Source: Anas platyrhynchos
Taxonomy: Eukaryota > Chordata > Aves > Anseriformes > Anatidae
NCBI RefSeq assembly: GCF_047663525.1
Contig: NC_092588.1
Location: 106,721,001 to 106,785,000 of the forward strand
DNA: 64,000 nt
Reading direction: 5' to 3'
Shown: one piece after another, positions 10,158 through 21,400 of the stretch
Position numbering within the stretch: the stretch's first letter is position 1
Layout: the number at the start of each line of letters is the position of its first letter
Notes under the pieces: generated by a model
Databases searched by the model: none
What the model was told of the DNA's origin: nothing
Seen by the model: the letters and a program-made list of their open reading frames with translations, nothing else
Made by a program: the position numbers and the translations under genes

Positions 10158-12782
10158 TCTCCCTAGTTTAGTGTGCCTTCTCTTGTGAGCAGTCAGAAAG
10201 GGGAATGATCTTGGGTAGTTCATTGTACTGGTTGATGAAAATAAGTGGTTGAGTGCCTTGACAGTTAAATATCCTCTTGTCTTGAAAAGAGATTTAGGCA
10301 AGAGGAAACATTTTGAAAGGGAGGTAAACACCTAAAAGGAGATATTGCAGCTTTTAGGAGGAATCTGGAAAGGAATCTTAAGCTCTTTCTGTGTGGGTAA
10401 GTGCTGAAAAGCCCAATCTATCACTTTTGAGTGGGAAGCCTTTTATAATCAGCAGGAAGTAACAGAGCACTGGTTTGCTTTAAATCTGGCTATTAGGAGC
10501 TACAGCAGTGCTTCTTTGTTCATTTTTGAACAAAGCATCCTGTTCTCAGGGCAAGGTCTTAACCAGTTTTTAAAACCAAGGGTTTGCTGAAGCATTCATC
10601 TGGGTGTATGAAAAGTTCAATTCCTTCTTTGCCTGGGGGATTCAGATCACATCTGCCTCACCCTAACGTGTTCAACTAATAGGAGAGTAACAGGACTCTA
10701 TTTTAAAAGAGTCCTTGGGTGAGAACTGGTGGCCATTAATCAGCAGCAGCCTCTTGTCACTACAAAGCAGCTAATTGCTGTGAAGAGCAACTTGCATGCT
10801 ATGTAAGCATTTGTGTATTTATTTATTTGTATATTTATGTATACAGTAAAATGAAACACAAACCTTGGTTATAGAGATTCTTCGCCACTGAAACTGCAGG
10901 GTCACCACGTTGTGAGAACTCTACCCCTTGTTGGGTCAAGCCAAGTACAAAACATTGAACTTGAGCAGAAAAACAAGTGTATGCATTTATCTAAGTAGAA
11001 AGTAAAGCACGATATATTTAATGTAGAGGAATCTACTGCACAGCTGTCCCCTGAATTGAATCAGTTTAGCCTTTCAGTGTGAAACCAGGCTGTCATGTCC
11101 AGCTGAGGATTTTGGAAGGGAGATTGGCTCTCAAGCTACCATGGTCTGCTGAGACATATTCTTTCTAACATGCAGCTTCAGGTGTGATACATACAGATAC
11201 CAGTATCCCCGTGGTCACATTTAATAAAAAGACATAGCAAATCAGGCAGAGAAAAAAAAAAAAGAACTTTTCCACTTTCATCTTAGGTTACATAGGTTTC
11301 TAGCGTGGTTGCCTGTTTAGCAGTATTGTCTGTTTTAAGAGTTGTGTGCAGATTCTTTTATTTGACCTGGTTTGAATGAAGAACAATCAGAAAAATGCTT
11401 TACTCAGGAGTCTGGGAAAAGTAATATCTGTGCCACTGGGAAGCCTTATCAGTTGCCTCATTACCTAACAGCATGTTCTTTACTGTGCCCAGCGAGGAAG
11501 TACGAGCCTGCCTCCACTGAAGCAGCACTGGCTGGGTGGAGCTAGAGGTCTGGAGAAGAAAAGTCTCTGGTGGCTGGTGGTACTCAGGTTGGGCCCTTGG
11601 CAGGCAGCAAGAGTTTGGCAAGAAGGGTTAAGCCTAGAAAGTCACCACAGAGTGTGGGGCAGAGAAGTAGAGTGTTGTCTATTCTGTGAAAATTTGGCAC
11701 CCAAACAGATTTTTTTTCAGGATTATTTCAACCAGAAGGAGGGAGCAGGCTCTTGTTTTCTGGTAGCCAGGACATTCTTTGGGGTGTGCTACTTGTGATT
11801 TTCATCTAATGACTGCTTCATGCATCAGGTGCCTGGTTATGGACACCTTCCGAGGGCAGTAGCTACTTAGGGGTGATATTCTCACAGGAATGGGCCCAGA
11901 CCACCTCCAGCAGGGGCAGTGAACCCGTCTGAGATGTCCTTGATAACTGCTTTGCTTGCTAGCATGTCATGTAGTCTGGTGCATTTAAGCTCCAGTTGTC
12001 TGTGAAAAGTGGCAGCCCCTTGCACATTTTCGAATAGCGTGGAAGGAGAGTGCGTTCAGGGCGAACACTGAGTTGAGACCCTGAGGGATTTCAGATGGAC
12101 AGGTGTCTCCAGGAAGGAAATATGTCACAGATCTATGAAGATGCATTTAGTACAGTAACACTGAAGGAACTTGCGCAGATCCAGAAACACTGAGGACTCA
12201 AGAAATGGTTAAGAACTATGAGTAACAGCTATGGCACTGGGAAGCCTTAACAAATACCAAATTCCCTAGGACACTGACAAGATTTCTGGTTTTCAAATGC
12301 AGACTTGAAATAACTTACCTTTTAATCGTTAACAGCTCCACTAAATATTAGTTTTAAGTTCAATCCGGTATTTTTAATGAGATGTGCTTTTAGTGGGAGT
12401 ATGCTTAGTGGTGTTCAGAAACAATCTGAGATTAATCTTTCATAACGAGTAAATGTTTTTTTCTTCTTCCTTATTCATCCCACTCAAGCCTCCACCTTGT
12501 ACCGAGATGATCATTTTAAAATCAGAGTAGTCTTTCCATGTCTTAACAATGACTTTTGGAGAGCAGGGTTTCCCAGCCCCTTGAGGCACGGCATACACAG
12601 CCCCTGCAGATGCTGTGGTCCAGCATTTTTTCACTGTCGGTAAATTTGCGATTGCCAGGGCCTCAGCTGGTTTCTGCCATCTGGTGGATGCACGGAGTCA
12701 CTACCTCAGTGCCTCTAATATCCACTAACCCTCAGCAAGCGATACTCTGATCTGCCAAACTGCTGTCACAGACCCCAAGACT

Positions 12783-12850
12783 GGCTGCGGAGGGAAGGGA
12801 CCTCTGGAGACCACCTGGACCTCAGGCAGGGCCACCTCGCCCAGGCTCTT
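12783..12850 (-). mobile_element. Old CR1 3' fragment
   Basis: GGGAAGGGACCTCTGGAGAC, followed by a CAGGCAGGGCCACCT-like block, resembles the reverse complement of the CR1 3' end (consensus AAGGGACCTCTGGAGATCAT ... CAGGGTCACCT). The terminal octamer repeats are lost. It is short and diverged, so the call is moderate. Confidence 0.5.
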
Positions 12851-13749
12851 ACTTGGCACTTGCCCTTGTTGCACTCCATGAGGCTCTGTTTAAGGCTCCA
12901 TTTCGGAACGCATGAGATCTGTGGAAGCTTCTCAGAGGGAAAATGCTTTCTACATTTGAACACGGTTAAAATCTCCTGTATTTTACTGCTGATTCACAGC
13001 CTGGTAAATATCTGACCCATGCAGGCTTATTAAAATGAATTACACCACCGGGCTGATTACACCAGACACATTGGTTCCGTAACAATATATGCACCAAAAG
13101 TACTGGTTTTAACATTTCGTTGTACACAAATTCCTGTAGGGAGGAATCAGAGTCTTGGGTTTATTTTGTTCGCGTGGCATTCCTTTGTATTTTTGAAGGC
13201 AGGTTTCAGAGAACAGTCCAATCTACTGAAAACGTGCGGCAAATATTTTTCGTGAGGATCGGAGCTGGCAGAACACGGTCACAGATTTGTGTCCCGGGGC
13301 TGACCATGCAAACTGGATAACAGGTATTTGCATATTTACAACGTCTGTCTCCCATCCCACTTTCCTGGTGTCTAACACTGCGTGATCTCCTGCAAAGCAG
13401 CATGTGGCTTCCTGTCTTTGCGATGACTCCGTCCCTATTCTATTTTTTGAAAAGCAAAAAAACAGAATGCAAACCCGATAAACTTGCACCAGGTCAAGAT
13501 CATCTCCCTAGACATAATATCTGGAAAATACATGTGTGGCTAAAAGTGAGAGTCATAAAAAGCTGGATTCTGTGGTTGTCGCTGAAGTCATAAGCACAAA
13601 ATACCAGGTTTCTCTGCTAGCCTGCAGAATGCCCACCGTCCACTGCCCGCTGGATTGTGGCAGCAGAAATGACAACGCTCATTGAGATGGGAGGAGGAGC
13701 TGCTCGTTCTCGGTTCAGCCTTTGAGGCAGCGTTTAAGAAGGGGAAAGC

Positions 13750-13816
13750 ATAGAATCATAGAATCATAGAATATCCTGAGTTGGAAGGGACCCTTAAGGA
13801 TCATCAAGTCCAACTC
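13750..13816 (-). mobile_element. CR1 LINE 3' tip
   Basis: Three copies of ATAGAATC, then GAGTTGGAAGGGACC and GATCATCAAGTCCAACTC, form the reverse complement of the CR1 terminus. Only the last ~65 bp remain. Confidence 0.9.
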
Positions 13817-14164
13817 TAGAGGAGAAAGAGCATGATACAGCAAGCTCCGAACAACTTTGTATTTAAACAAGTACATTTTCCTTTTTATTTCATAAGAAGT
13901 TTACTGTTGAAAAAATGGTATGTACTAAAGCAAACACCTTATACACATAGATTCGACATCAGATAGCAAAACCTTGCGGACTGTGCACTACTGGTTGTTG
14001 CGTTATATTGGGCTGACAGTCAAAGATACTGAAAAACCCTCAAGGATTAATGTACTTTCAAGGTAAATTAGGCACAAAATTTAGCTTGTAACTAGCTCTG
14101 CAAGCGTCTCACTGTGATTTCACCATTACAAAGTATTACGAGTGATCAAAAACATGTGCTGACT

Positions 14165-15332
14165 TTAAATTTTTAAAATTTTATTGGTACTATGTGCTGA
14201 AATAGTACAAATGTATACAACACTCCACCTTTGTTAAAAAAGCATGTACAATAGGGACTATAAAGTAGAGTCAGAGGGCTAAACCGGGCCTGTATCGGGG
14301 CTCAACTAATGGCATAAATTCCTGGCTTGGCTTTATGGCCGTTTTTGAAACTGAGTAAGGCTTACAAATGCAGGGAAGAAACAGAAGGATATTTTGGTGA
14401 ATAGGAGCCACAATAGCAACATTTTAAAGGAAGGTTATCAGCAAGCAAATTAAGTGGTATCTGACGTATGCCTCTCAGTTTTCTGAAGAGGATGCGAGAT
14501 ACGCTGTCAGATTTTGAAGAATGAGAGACTTTCTCAGAAACAAAAGAAAGAAGATATGAGTATCAAAAAACTTTCAAGTGATTTGCTGCAAGGTTTTAAC
14601 TTAGATGAGGCTTTAGTTTAGAAAGAATTACTGATTGGCAAGAAATGAGAGGGCAACAGCAAGTCTGTGTGGACCATAATAAAACCTGTCTTCATTGAAA
14701 ACATAGGGATCTTCTAAATATACATATTAGAAAAGTGTTTGATTAAAATATCATGTTTTTTCATCTTCCACTAGCAAAATGTATTGCTGAATGTTGTTCT
14801 TTTTTTGCTTGCTTAAAAAACAAACCAAAACCCCATTATGATAGCCACAGCACTACGAGGAGCCAGTAGTTGCCTCTAGGGGTGCATTCTTACTGCATTG
14901 TACAGGAATAGCTTGGAAGGTAAAAATATACGTCATAGAGTCTTAATGCTGTTTTTGATTAGCAAAAACATGAAAAGGAATGCACTGAAGCCATATGATG
15001 ACGAAGTGGATCATGCAGCATTTCGGCTCTATGTATAAAGTATTTCAAACCCATGGTGTGCCTGGAGGGTGGGGGCGTTACTGCGTTGCATTCACATGAC
15101 ATCATTTAGAGTTAAAATTGGAAGTGAAGGCAAACTGTGGAAACCTGAAAAATACTGGGATGCCTAACAAAAGCGTGCCAGATGAGTTATTGTTCCTAGC
15201 ATGCAGAGCTAATGCTTGAAGGCCTATCACAGCAGTAGTAACTACCGCTGCTCCTAGTTCTTTACATTACTGCTTTGCTTATGCTGGCTATGGTCTGATC
15301 ACGGTCAGCAAGCGCTGTGTGGTGTCGGGAAG
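14165..15332 (-). other. CAP2: CAP2 3' UTR (probable extent)
   Basis: This follows the CAP2 stop codon at 15335-15333 on the minus strand. A clear signal, CCAATAAAATTTT on the sense strand, sits at 14185-14180 and gives a 3' UTR of about 1.15 kb, which is reasonable for CAP2. No repeat interrupts it. A second AATAAA near 13889 is a possible longer form. Confidence 0.6.
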
Positions 15333-15416
15333 TTAACCCACAATCTCTGCAGGTTCAGTGACCAGCTTGGATCCATCCCACGCTGTCTTGAACTGTTCAG
15401 GAACCGGAAATTCTTT
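15333..15416 (-). CDS. CAP2: CAP2 exon 13 (last)
   Basis: This encodes residues 411-437, from [10 protein letters not shown] to TEPAEIVG, with TAA at 15335-15333. The acceptor is CTTACCAG|AAAGAA and entry is in phase 0. It forms the C-terminal strand-exchange segment of the CARP domain, through which CAP proteins dimerise and grip actin. Confidence 0.96.
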   Translation of the reverse strand, partial: KEFPVPEQFKTAWDGSKLVTEPAEIVG

Positions 15417-18400
15417 CTGGTAAGAAACAAAAGCAGCAGCGAGGGTTAGATAAACAGTGGGTACCTCCTGAAAACTGACGGAATACCCGTTAGTGCTACA
15501 TGACTGGCAAAGCATTGATAGCTCAGACACGCCGGGATTACAGAGAGGCTTTCCTCATTACCCTAGGAAGCTATTTCACAATGCCACACAGGAAAAGGCC
15601 TTGTTGCTACCCAGTTTCAAATAGCCTTGGGATGGTGCAGCTTTGTCGTAAGCCCTCTCACACAATTATTTGGAACAACTAACTAAATAAACCTCACGCC
15701 AGAAATGACCTTAGACTCCATCAGTGACTGGCCTGGAAGACAGCAGAAAGGATTTCAGCATGGAGATTTAGCGAGGAGACTTAATTTTAAGGAGGAAAAC
15801 AATAATATGACACAGAAGAAAAAAATCTGAAAAAAACATCCTATCATTTTACATGTGATATACTTCAAGAGACACTTTGTGGGATACACAGCACAAAGCA
15901 GAACTTTGAGGAAGGTCTTTGTCCATTCTGTGCATGCAGTGAAAGCAGAAGAGATCCGTGGGTCTTTCTCAGATCCCAGTAAACAGAAGTGTGGAGGGAA
16001 GGACTTTTTCTTTCAGATCTCGCAGTGTTTTGATAGCCAGTAAATTCAGATATTACTGGTGTTTGGGGGAGAAACTCATCAAAGAGACCTTTTTTCTATT
16101 TAAGGAGTAGGTGACTACGAACCCACCAAAAATTGTTCTCTTAGCTGTCTGAAGATGGGCATCCAATAGTCACTTTTGGAAATGTGGAGCATCCAAATTC
16201 TCATCATGTATTTTCTTTTATAAAGCCTAAACTCTTCTACCATAAATATTCCAGAGTGAAAGGTCTGTGAGAAATTCTGTCTACAGCCATCCAGTGCAAT
16301 TTTAAAACTCTCTTGTTGAACTGTTACGAGTGCATTTCACCTCCATGATCCCTTGCTGGTGTGTGAAGCGACAGAGCATGACTTTTATTAGAAATGCTGG
16401 AGGGCCAAGGAGGAAAGTCTCACTAGAACAAGGAAGGAGCCTTTGCATCGGCAAATGCAATCCTCATGTTTTGGTGACTTTTGAGAACAACCTTTTGGAA
16501 AATACTAGAAAAAGTAGGACAAATGCTACCCATATAGCAGCTTTAGAAAAAAATGAGTATATAATACTGTAGTAGCAATATATTTAGCCAAGCTTTAGCA
16601 TCATCCTCTTCAGGCCTGAGTGCTCTCATATAATGTTGTGAAGTGAGTTTCTTTCAGAGATTATGTTTAGTTACCAATTTAAAAAATAAAATTAAATGGA
16701 CAGGAGATGAAGCCATCACCTGTCAAAATGGGAAGAAATAATGTCCAATCTTTGAAACTACTTTGTAATCCAGAAAAAAAAAAAGTGTTTTCTGCACTGA
16801 TCACTGAGATATTGGTACATAGAAATTCAATTGTTTTGAATGTTTTTTGGTGAGGTTAATACGTGAGGTATGTTAGCTTTTACTTTCCTAGCAGTTTTAG
16901 CTACCAAGACAAGTTGGGTAGGGGAGAAAATCCAAAATAATCTCACTCACATAATCACCATCTTGGGGGATGAGGACGTTCATCTCAGAGGACTTGGCAC
17001 TCACAATCTCACAATCTAACGATTCCTCACTGAGGTAGATGTGGCAGCCTTCTGTTTTGTTAATAGAAATGGTTGGCACTTTCCCCATCACCTGCAGAAG
17101 GAAATATAGTTATTATCAAATCTTGAAAAGCAAACAGAGATACTATTCATAAAATCCTTACTGCCTGCAGGTCTAGTTTTGGCCACCAGAGTCTCATCTG
17201 GATGTCAGCTGCCTGCATGGTGCTTATATTTGGGATTGAAGCTGTCTGTTTGTTAGGCACTGAAGTTCCTGGCGGTGGTGACAAAGATCTATATGCAACA
17301 GCAAACTTATAATACACAGCAAAGTTTTAATACACAGTTGGATGAAAGTGTTTTCTCCATTCTTTCTACTTCCAGTGACATTTTTGTGCTGAAGCTTAGG
17401 CAGCGTTCACCTTGTTCATCAGTGAGACTGGTAAGAAACCAAACGCGTCAACTCCAACCCATTCTGGGCAAATGAAAGATCCCAGCCTACAGCACCACTT
17501 AAAAGTGTTTTGTGATGCGTTCTAAAGACTTCAAAGCTCTTCCAGGTTTTACAGCACACAAAGGGTTTTACAGCACACAAAGGGTCTTTATCCCCTTCAG
17601 CCAAGATTCAGTTCTAAAAAAAGTACCGAGATCAATTTAATTAAATCTTTAAAGGTGTTTCTTATGTCACCTGAAAAGCAAGCAAAGGATTTACTTGAGG
17701 GGAGAAAGGGAAATAAATCTTCTCTTGTTTACAGTTCTGCAGATTAAAAGATCTCCACCTGGCCTCATGGTTGTCAGTAAAAATTCCTCCTCCTCCTGCC
17801 CTCTCTGGCAGGAGCCAGGGACAGCAGTACACTCTGGACGGTGTATCAAAAGGGCAAAGCTTATTTTGAACCATAAAGCAGGAATAGCATGTGATAATCA
17901 CATACTTGCAAACAAAAAAAAATAAAAAAAGTGTGTCTCTCATCATTCAAATTAAGAATATAATTTCAGCTTCAGTTCCTCAAATGTGGCAGCAAAGAGC
18001 AAGTTGTCTGCCCTTTGCATCCCACCTGGATCCCAAAGCCTGTTCTATGTTTTAATGCATCCTAAACTGATCTTTCTTTTCTTCAACAGGATGTCATGCA
18101 ACACAGAGCAAAAGGAGGGTGTGTGTAGTGTAACAGTTTTTGCAAACATCAGGCAAGAAAAAAAAAAAGCCTCTGGGAAAAAGGGGATTGAAGTAGAATG
18201 GCATTGAAGTAACTATAGCAAAATCTGTAGGGTGAATTTACTGAAATTTGTTGCATTAATGTATCACGTATTTGCAATTTATGAGCTCGGGTCTTCAAAA
18301 TACTGAGAAAATTGAGGTTCTGAGCACTTGGCATGCTCAAACCCTGCAGAAGCTGCCTGCTTCAAGCAGCTTATAGCCAGACTTTTAAGTGGAACTCCAC

Positions 18401-21400
18401 TCTGCTCCATGGCGTAGAAGCCTTATGCAATATTCATAGAACCTGCTTAATCAAAAGAATTTTTGTTCTTAGAAAAGATATTTCCCCTTTGTTTGAATAT
18501 TAACAAGCTGTGTTTTTGCTATTCATTACATATAAATTTTTCATCTCTCATGAATAGTTCTGGCGGTAATGATAAAAATTATTTATTTTTTTAAAAGCAC
18601 TCAAATGCGTGGGATCTTTAACCGCCTGTGCCATGAGAAGACATGTAGTGATCATGAATAAAACTGCTTGTGCCAGTTCAGAAAATGATGCACAGCTGGT
18701 AGCAATGTCAATCACTTGCAAGAGTTTCAAAATATGAAAAAAAAAAGCTTGCTATTTTTTACCATGGTGGCTGTGACCAGCATTTGTGAGGCATGGAGCG
18801 GGGTTGTCTGCTTTGAAAGTCATACAGCAGGCACGGCCTTTTAAGCAAAAGACCTCACCTTTCATCAAGACTGGCAGTTTAATGTAATTTAATTCACATT
18901 TCATTTCCTTTTTGCTTAAAATACATCCCAGTTAAGTGAAATACATCCGAAAGATGTACTTTGCTTAATACATCCCAAAGGCCTTTCCTGAGACTTGCTT
19001 GTGTTGGTTGGACACAGCCCAGTATCAGACCATGTACGGTCAGTCCCCTGGAACTGAATGAGTGAAGTGCCATAAATGTCAGGCAGGCTGCCTGGCAATA
19101 AATACCTTAACTGGGGGAGGCAGAGGGACTTGGACAACCTCTTTTTGTGGTTTGTGGGGGCAGGACAAGGGGCAATGGCCACAAGATGGAGCCCAGGAAG
19201 TTCCTCACCAACATGCGAAAGAACTTCTTCACGGTGAGGGTGGCGGAGCACTGGGATAGGCTGCCCAGGGAGGTTGTGGAGTCTCCTTCTCTGGAGATAT
19301 TCAAGGCCCGTCTGGATGCCTACCTGGGCAGCCTGCTCTAAGGAACCTGCTTTGGCAGGGGGACTGGACCCGATGAGCTCTCAAGGTCCCTTCCAGCCCC
19401 TACAATTCTGTGATTCTGTATTGTATGGGGCAATGTCCCCCGTGCAAATAGATGGATTAAAAATATGTGTATTTTCATTTCACAAGAACCACCAAGGAAG
19501 ATGATCTCTGATGAAGCTTTGCTCACTGGTTCTCAAAGATGAGATCAGTAGAGGCTCACAGCCCATTTCTAGGCAAGTGTCTACATTATCTACTCCTGTA
19601 ATGTGTCATGTTGCTAGCAGGGGAGACCTTCAAAATCCCAGTGCCTACTTTCACTTTCTGTCATTTAGCTGTCCTTTAACAGTCTATTCAAACATTTTCC
19701 TTGAGAGAATAAAAAAAAAAAAAAAAAAGAAAAGAAAAATAACCAGCTTCTAGGCTTAAAAAGCAATTAGCTAACTGCCAGCATTTGTTCTGTGAAGCAC
19801 CGCTAAACTTTCAAGTGCCAGGAGCTGTTTACCATGAAAGCAGCAAAATTAGGGCCAGAAGTAATAACACGTCTAGTGTATAGATCTCTCAGCTTCGCTG
19901 AAACCAGAAGGTGCTGGACTAAATGAGGTTTACTCAGTAATGCTCAATAGTTTTCACGGGCACTTTCTAAATACCTTGGCAGAATTTAGTGCATATGAAG
20001 ATAGGTTTAGGTGCATCAGTCTCTTATTCTTGGTGTGCTCATAGGGGTTTTTAATGATCTCTTGTAGCTACATGTTGGGCTTTTTCTTTCTGCTTGCTCT
20101 CTTTCTCATCCCATCTTTGTTTTTCAAATAGGTATTTACCTGAATCTGAATATCCCTGGAATTGATCACTTCCACGATTCCCACAACATTGTCAAACACA
20201 AGGCCAAACTTTTTACAGTTGTCTGAAATAAAAACAATCATAAATAGGAAAGGTGAGATAACAGCAAACATACGCACACCTGCTGCATCAACTACAAACA
20301 TTTCCAGTCTTGTACTGCTTATCTGAGCATGATGATCAGTCCATTGAAATGAAGGGAATGACTCAGATGCATTAGGAATCACATAAGTCAGTTTTTTCAA
20401 GATTGGCATTTAGAGCCCAGCTGAGCTATCCACTCACCAATAGTAATTGAATTGATTTTTCCTTTTATCTGAAGTGTAGATTTGTTACACTTGAAAATGT
20501 AGGCCACTTGCTTGAGTTCAGTGTTGGTAATGACCAGGTCATTCTTATCCTCTTGATATTCCTGTTTCAAAAGAAAGGTGATTTATTTGGTTCTTTAACT
20601 GGCTAACAGTCAGAGTTCAGCACAATGTATCCTCAAGTCATCACACCATTACAACAGAACAATATCCTGCCAGTGGCTTAATTTTTTTAAATTGCTGCCA
20701 GCAATTTAAAAATGCACTTGCAAAAGTGTTGCTTGGCTCCCATCCAGCTGTGTAAACTTCTGCATGACTACACTGCGGGCTGTTCCCTCCCTCTTTTAAC
20801 CAACACAGCGACGTGACTTTTCACTCAGGTGCTTTGGTATCATAAACAAATCTATCTTTTTCCATCAGAAGACTGAGCAAAAGGGAAACGCTTCTGTCTG
20901 CACTTTTAAGCACGGGAGAGGTGCTTGCATGGAATGGGCGATGAAAATAAATCTCTAATTCTAGTGATTAATAAAGATGGAGAAAGTACTCTGTGATAAT
21001 ACTGTTCTCTCACAAGGGTGGCCTGCAAGAAGGGATTTTAATTGAATTCTCCACTGGATTTGTTTCTGGGGGACTGTCTGATTTTGGCATGGAGCTACTG
21101 GGGTGAGTCCAGCAGAGAGCTACTAAGGTGATTAGGGGCTGGAGCATCTGTTGAAGGAGGACAGGCTGAGAGAGCTGGGCTTGTTTAGCTTGGAGAAGAG
21201 AGAACAGAGAGGGGATCTTACTGATGTGTATAAATATCTGAAGGGAGAGTGTTGAGAATTAGGGGCCAGGCTCTTTTCAGTGGTGCCCAGTGACAGGATG
21301 AGAGGCAACGGGCACAAACTGAACAGCGGGAAGTTCTGGCTGAATATGAGATAACACTTCTTCAGTGTGGGGTGACAGAGCAGAGAATGGGTTGCCCAGA

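Larger units (their letters stand above)
10164..14164. other. Intergenic DNA between the solo LTR and CAP2
   Basis: About 4 kb with no recognised exon. It contains a TATTTA-type AT run near 10815-10845, an A12 run at 11251-11262, two small minus-oriented CR1 fragments and a minus-strand AATAAA at about 13889-13884. The last could serve as a more distal CAP2 polyadenylation site. Confidence 0.55.
17092..20139 (-). other. CAP2: CAP2 intron 11
   Basis: A 3-kb intron holding a 19-bp direct duplication (17546-17583), a plus-oriented CR1 (19105-19421) and an A-rich run at 19711-19730. Nothing else was recognised. Confidence 0.8.
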
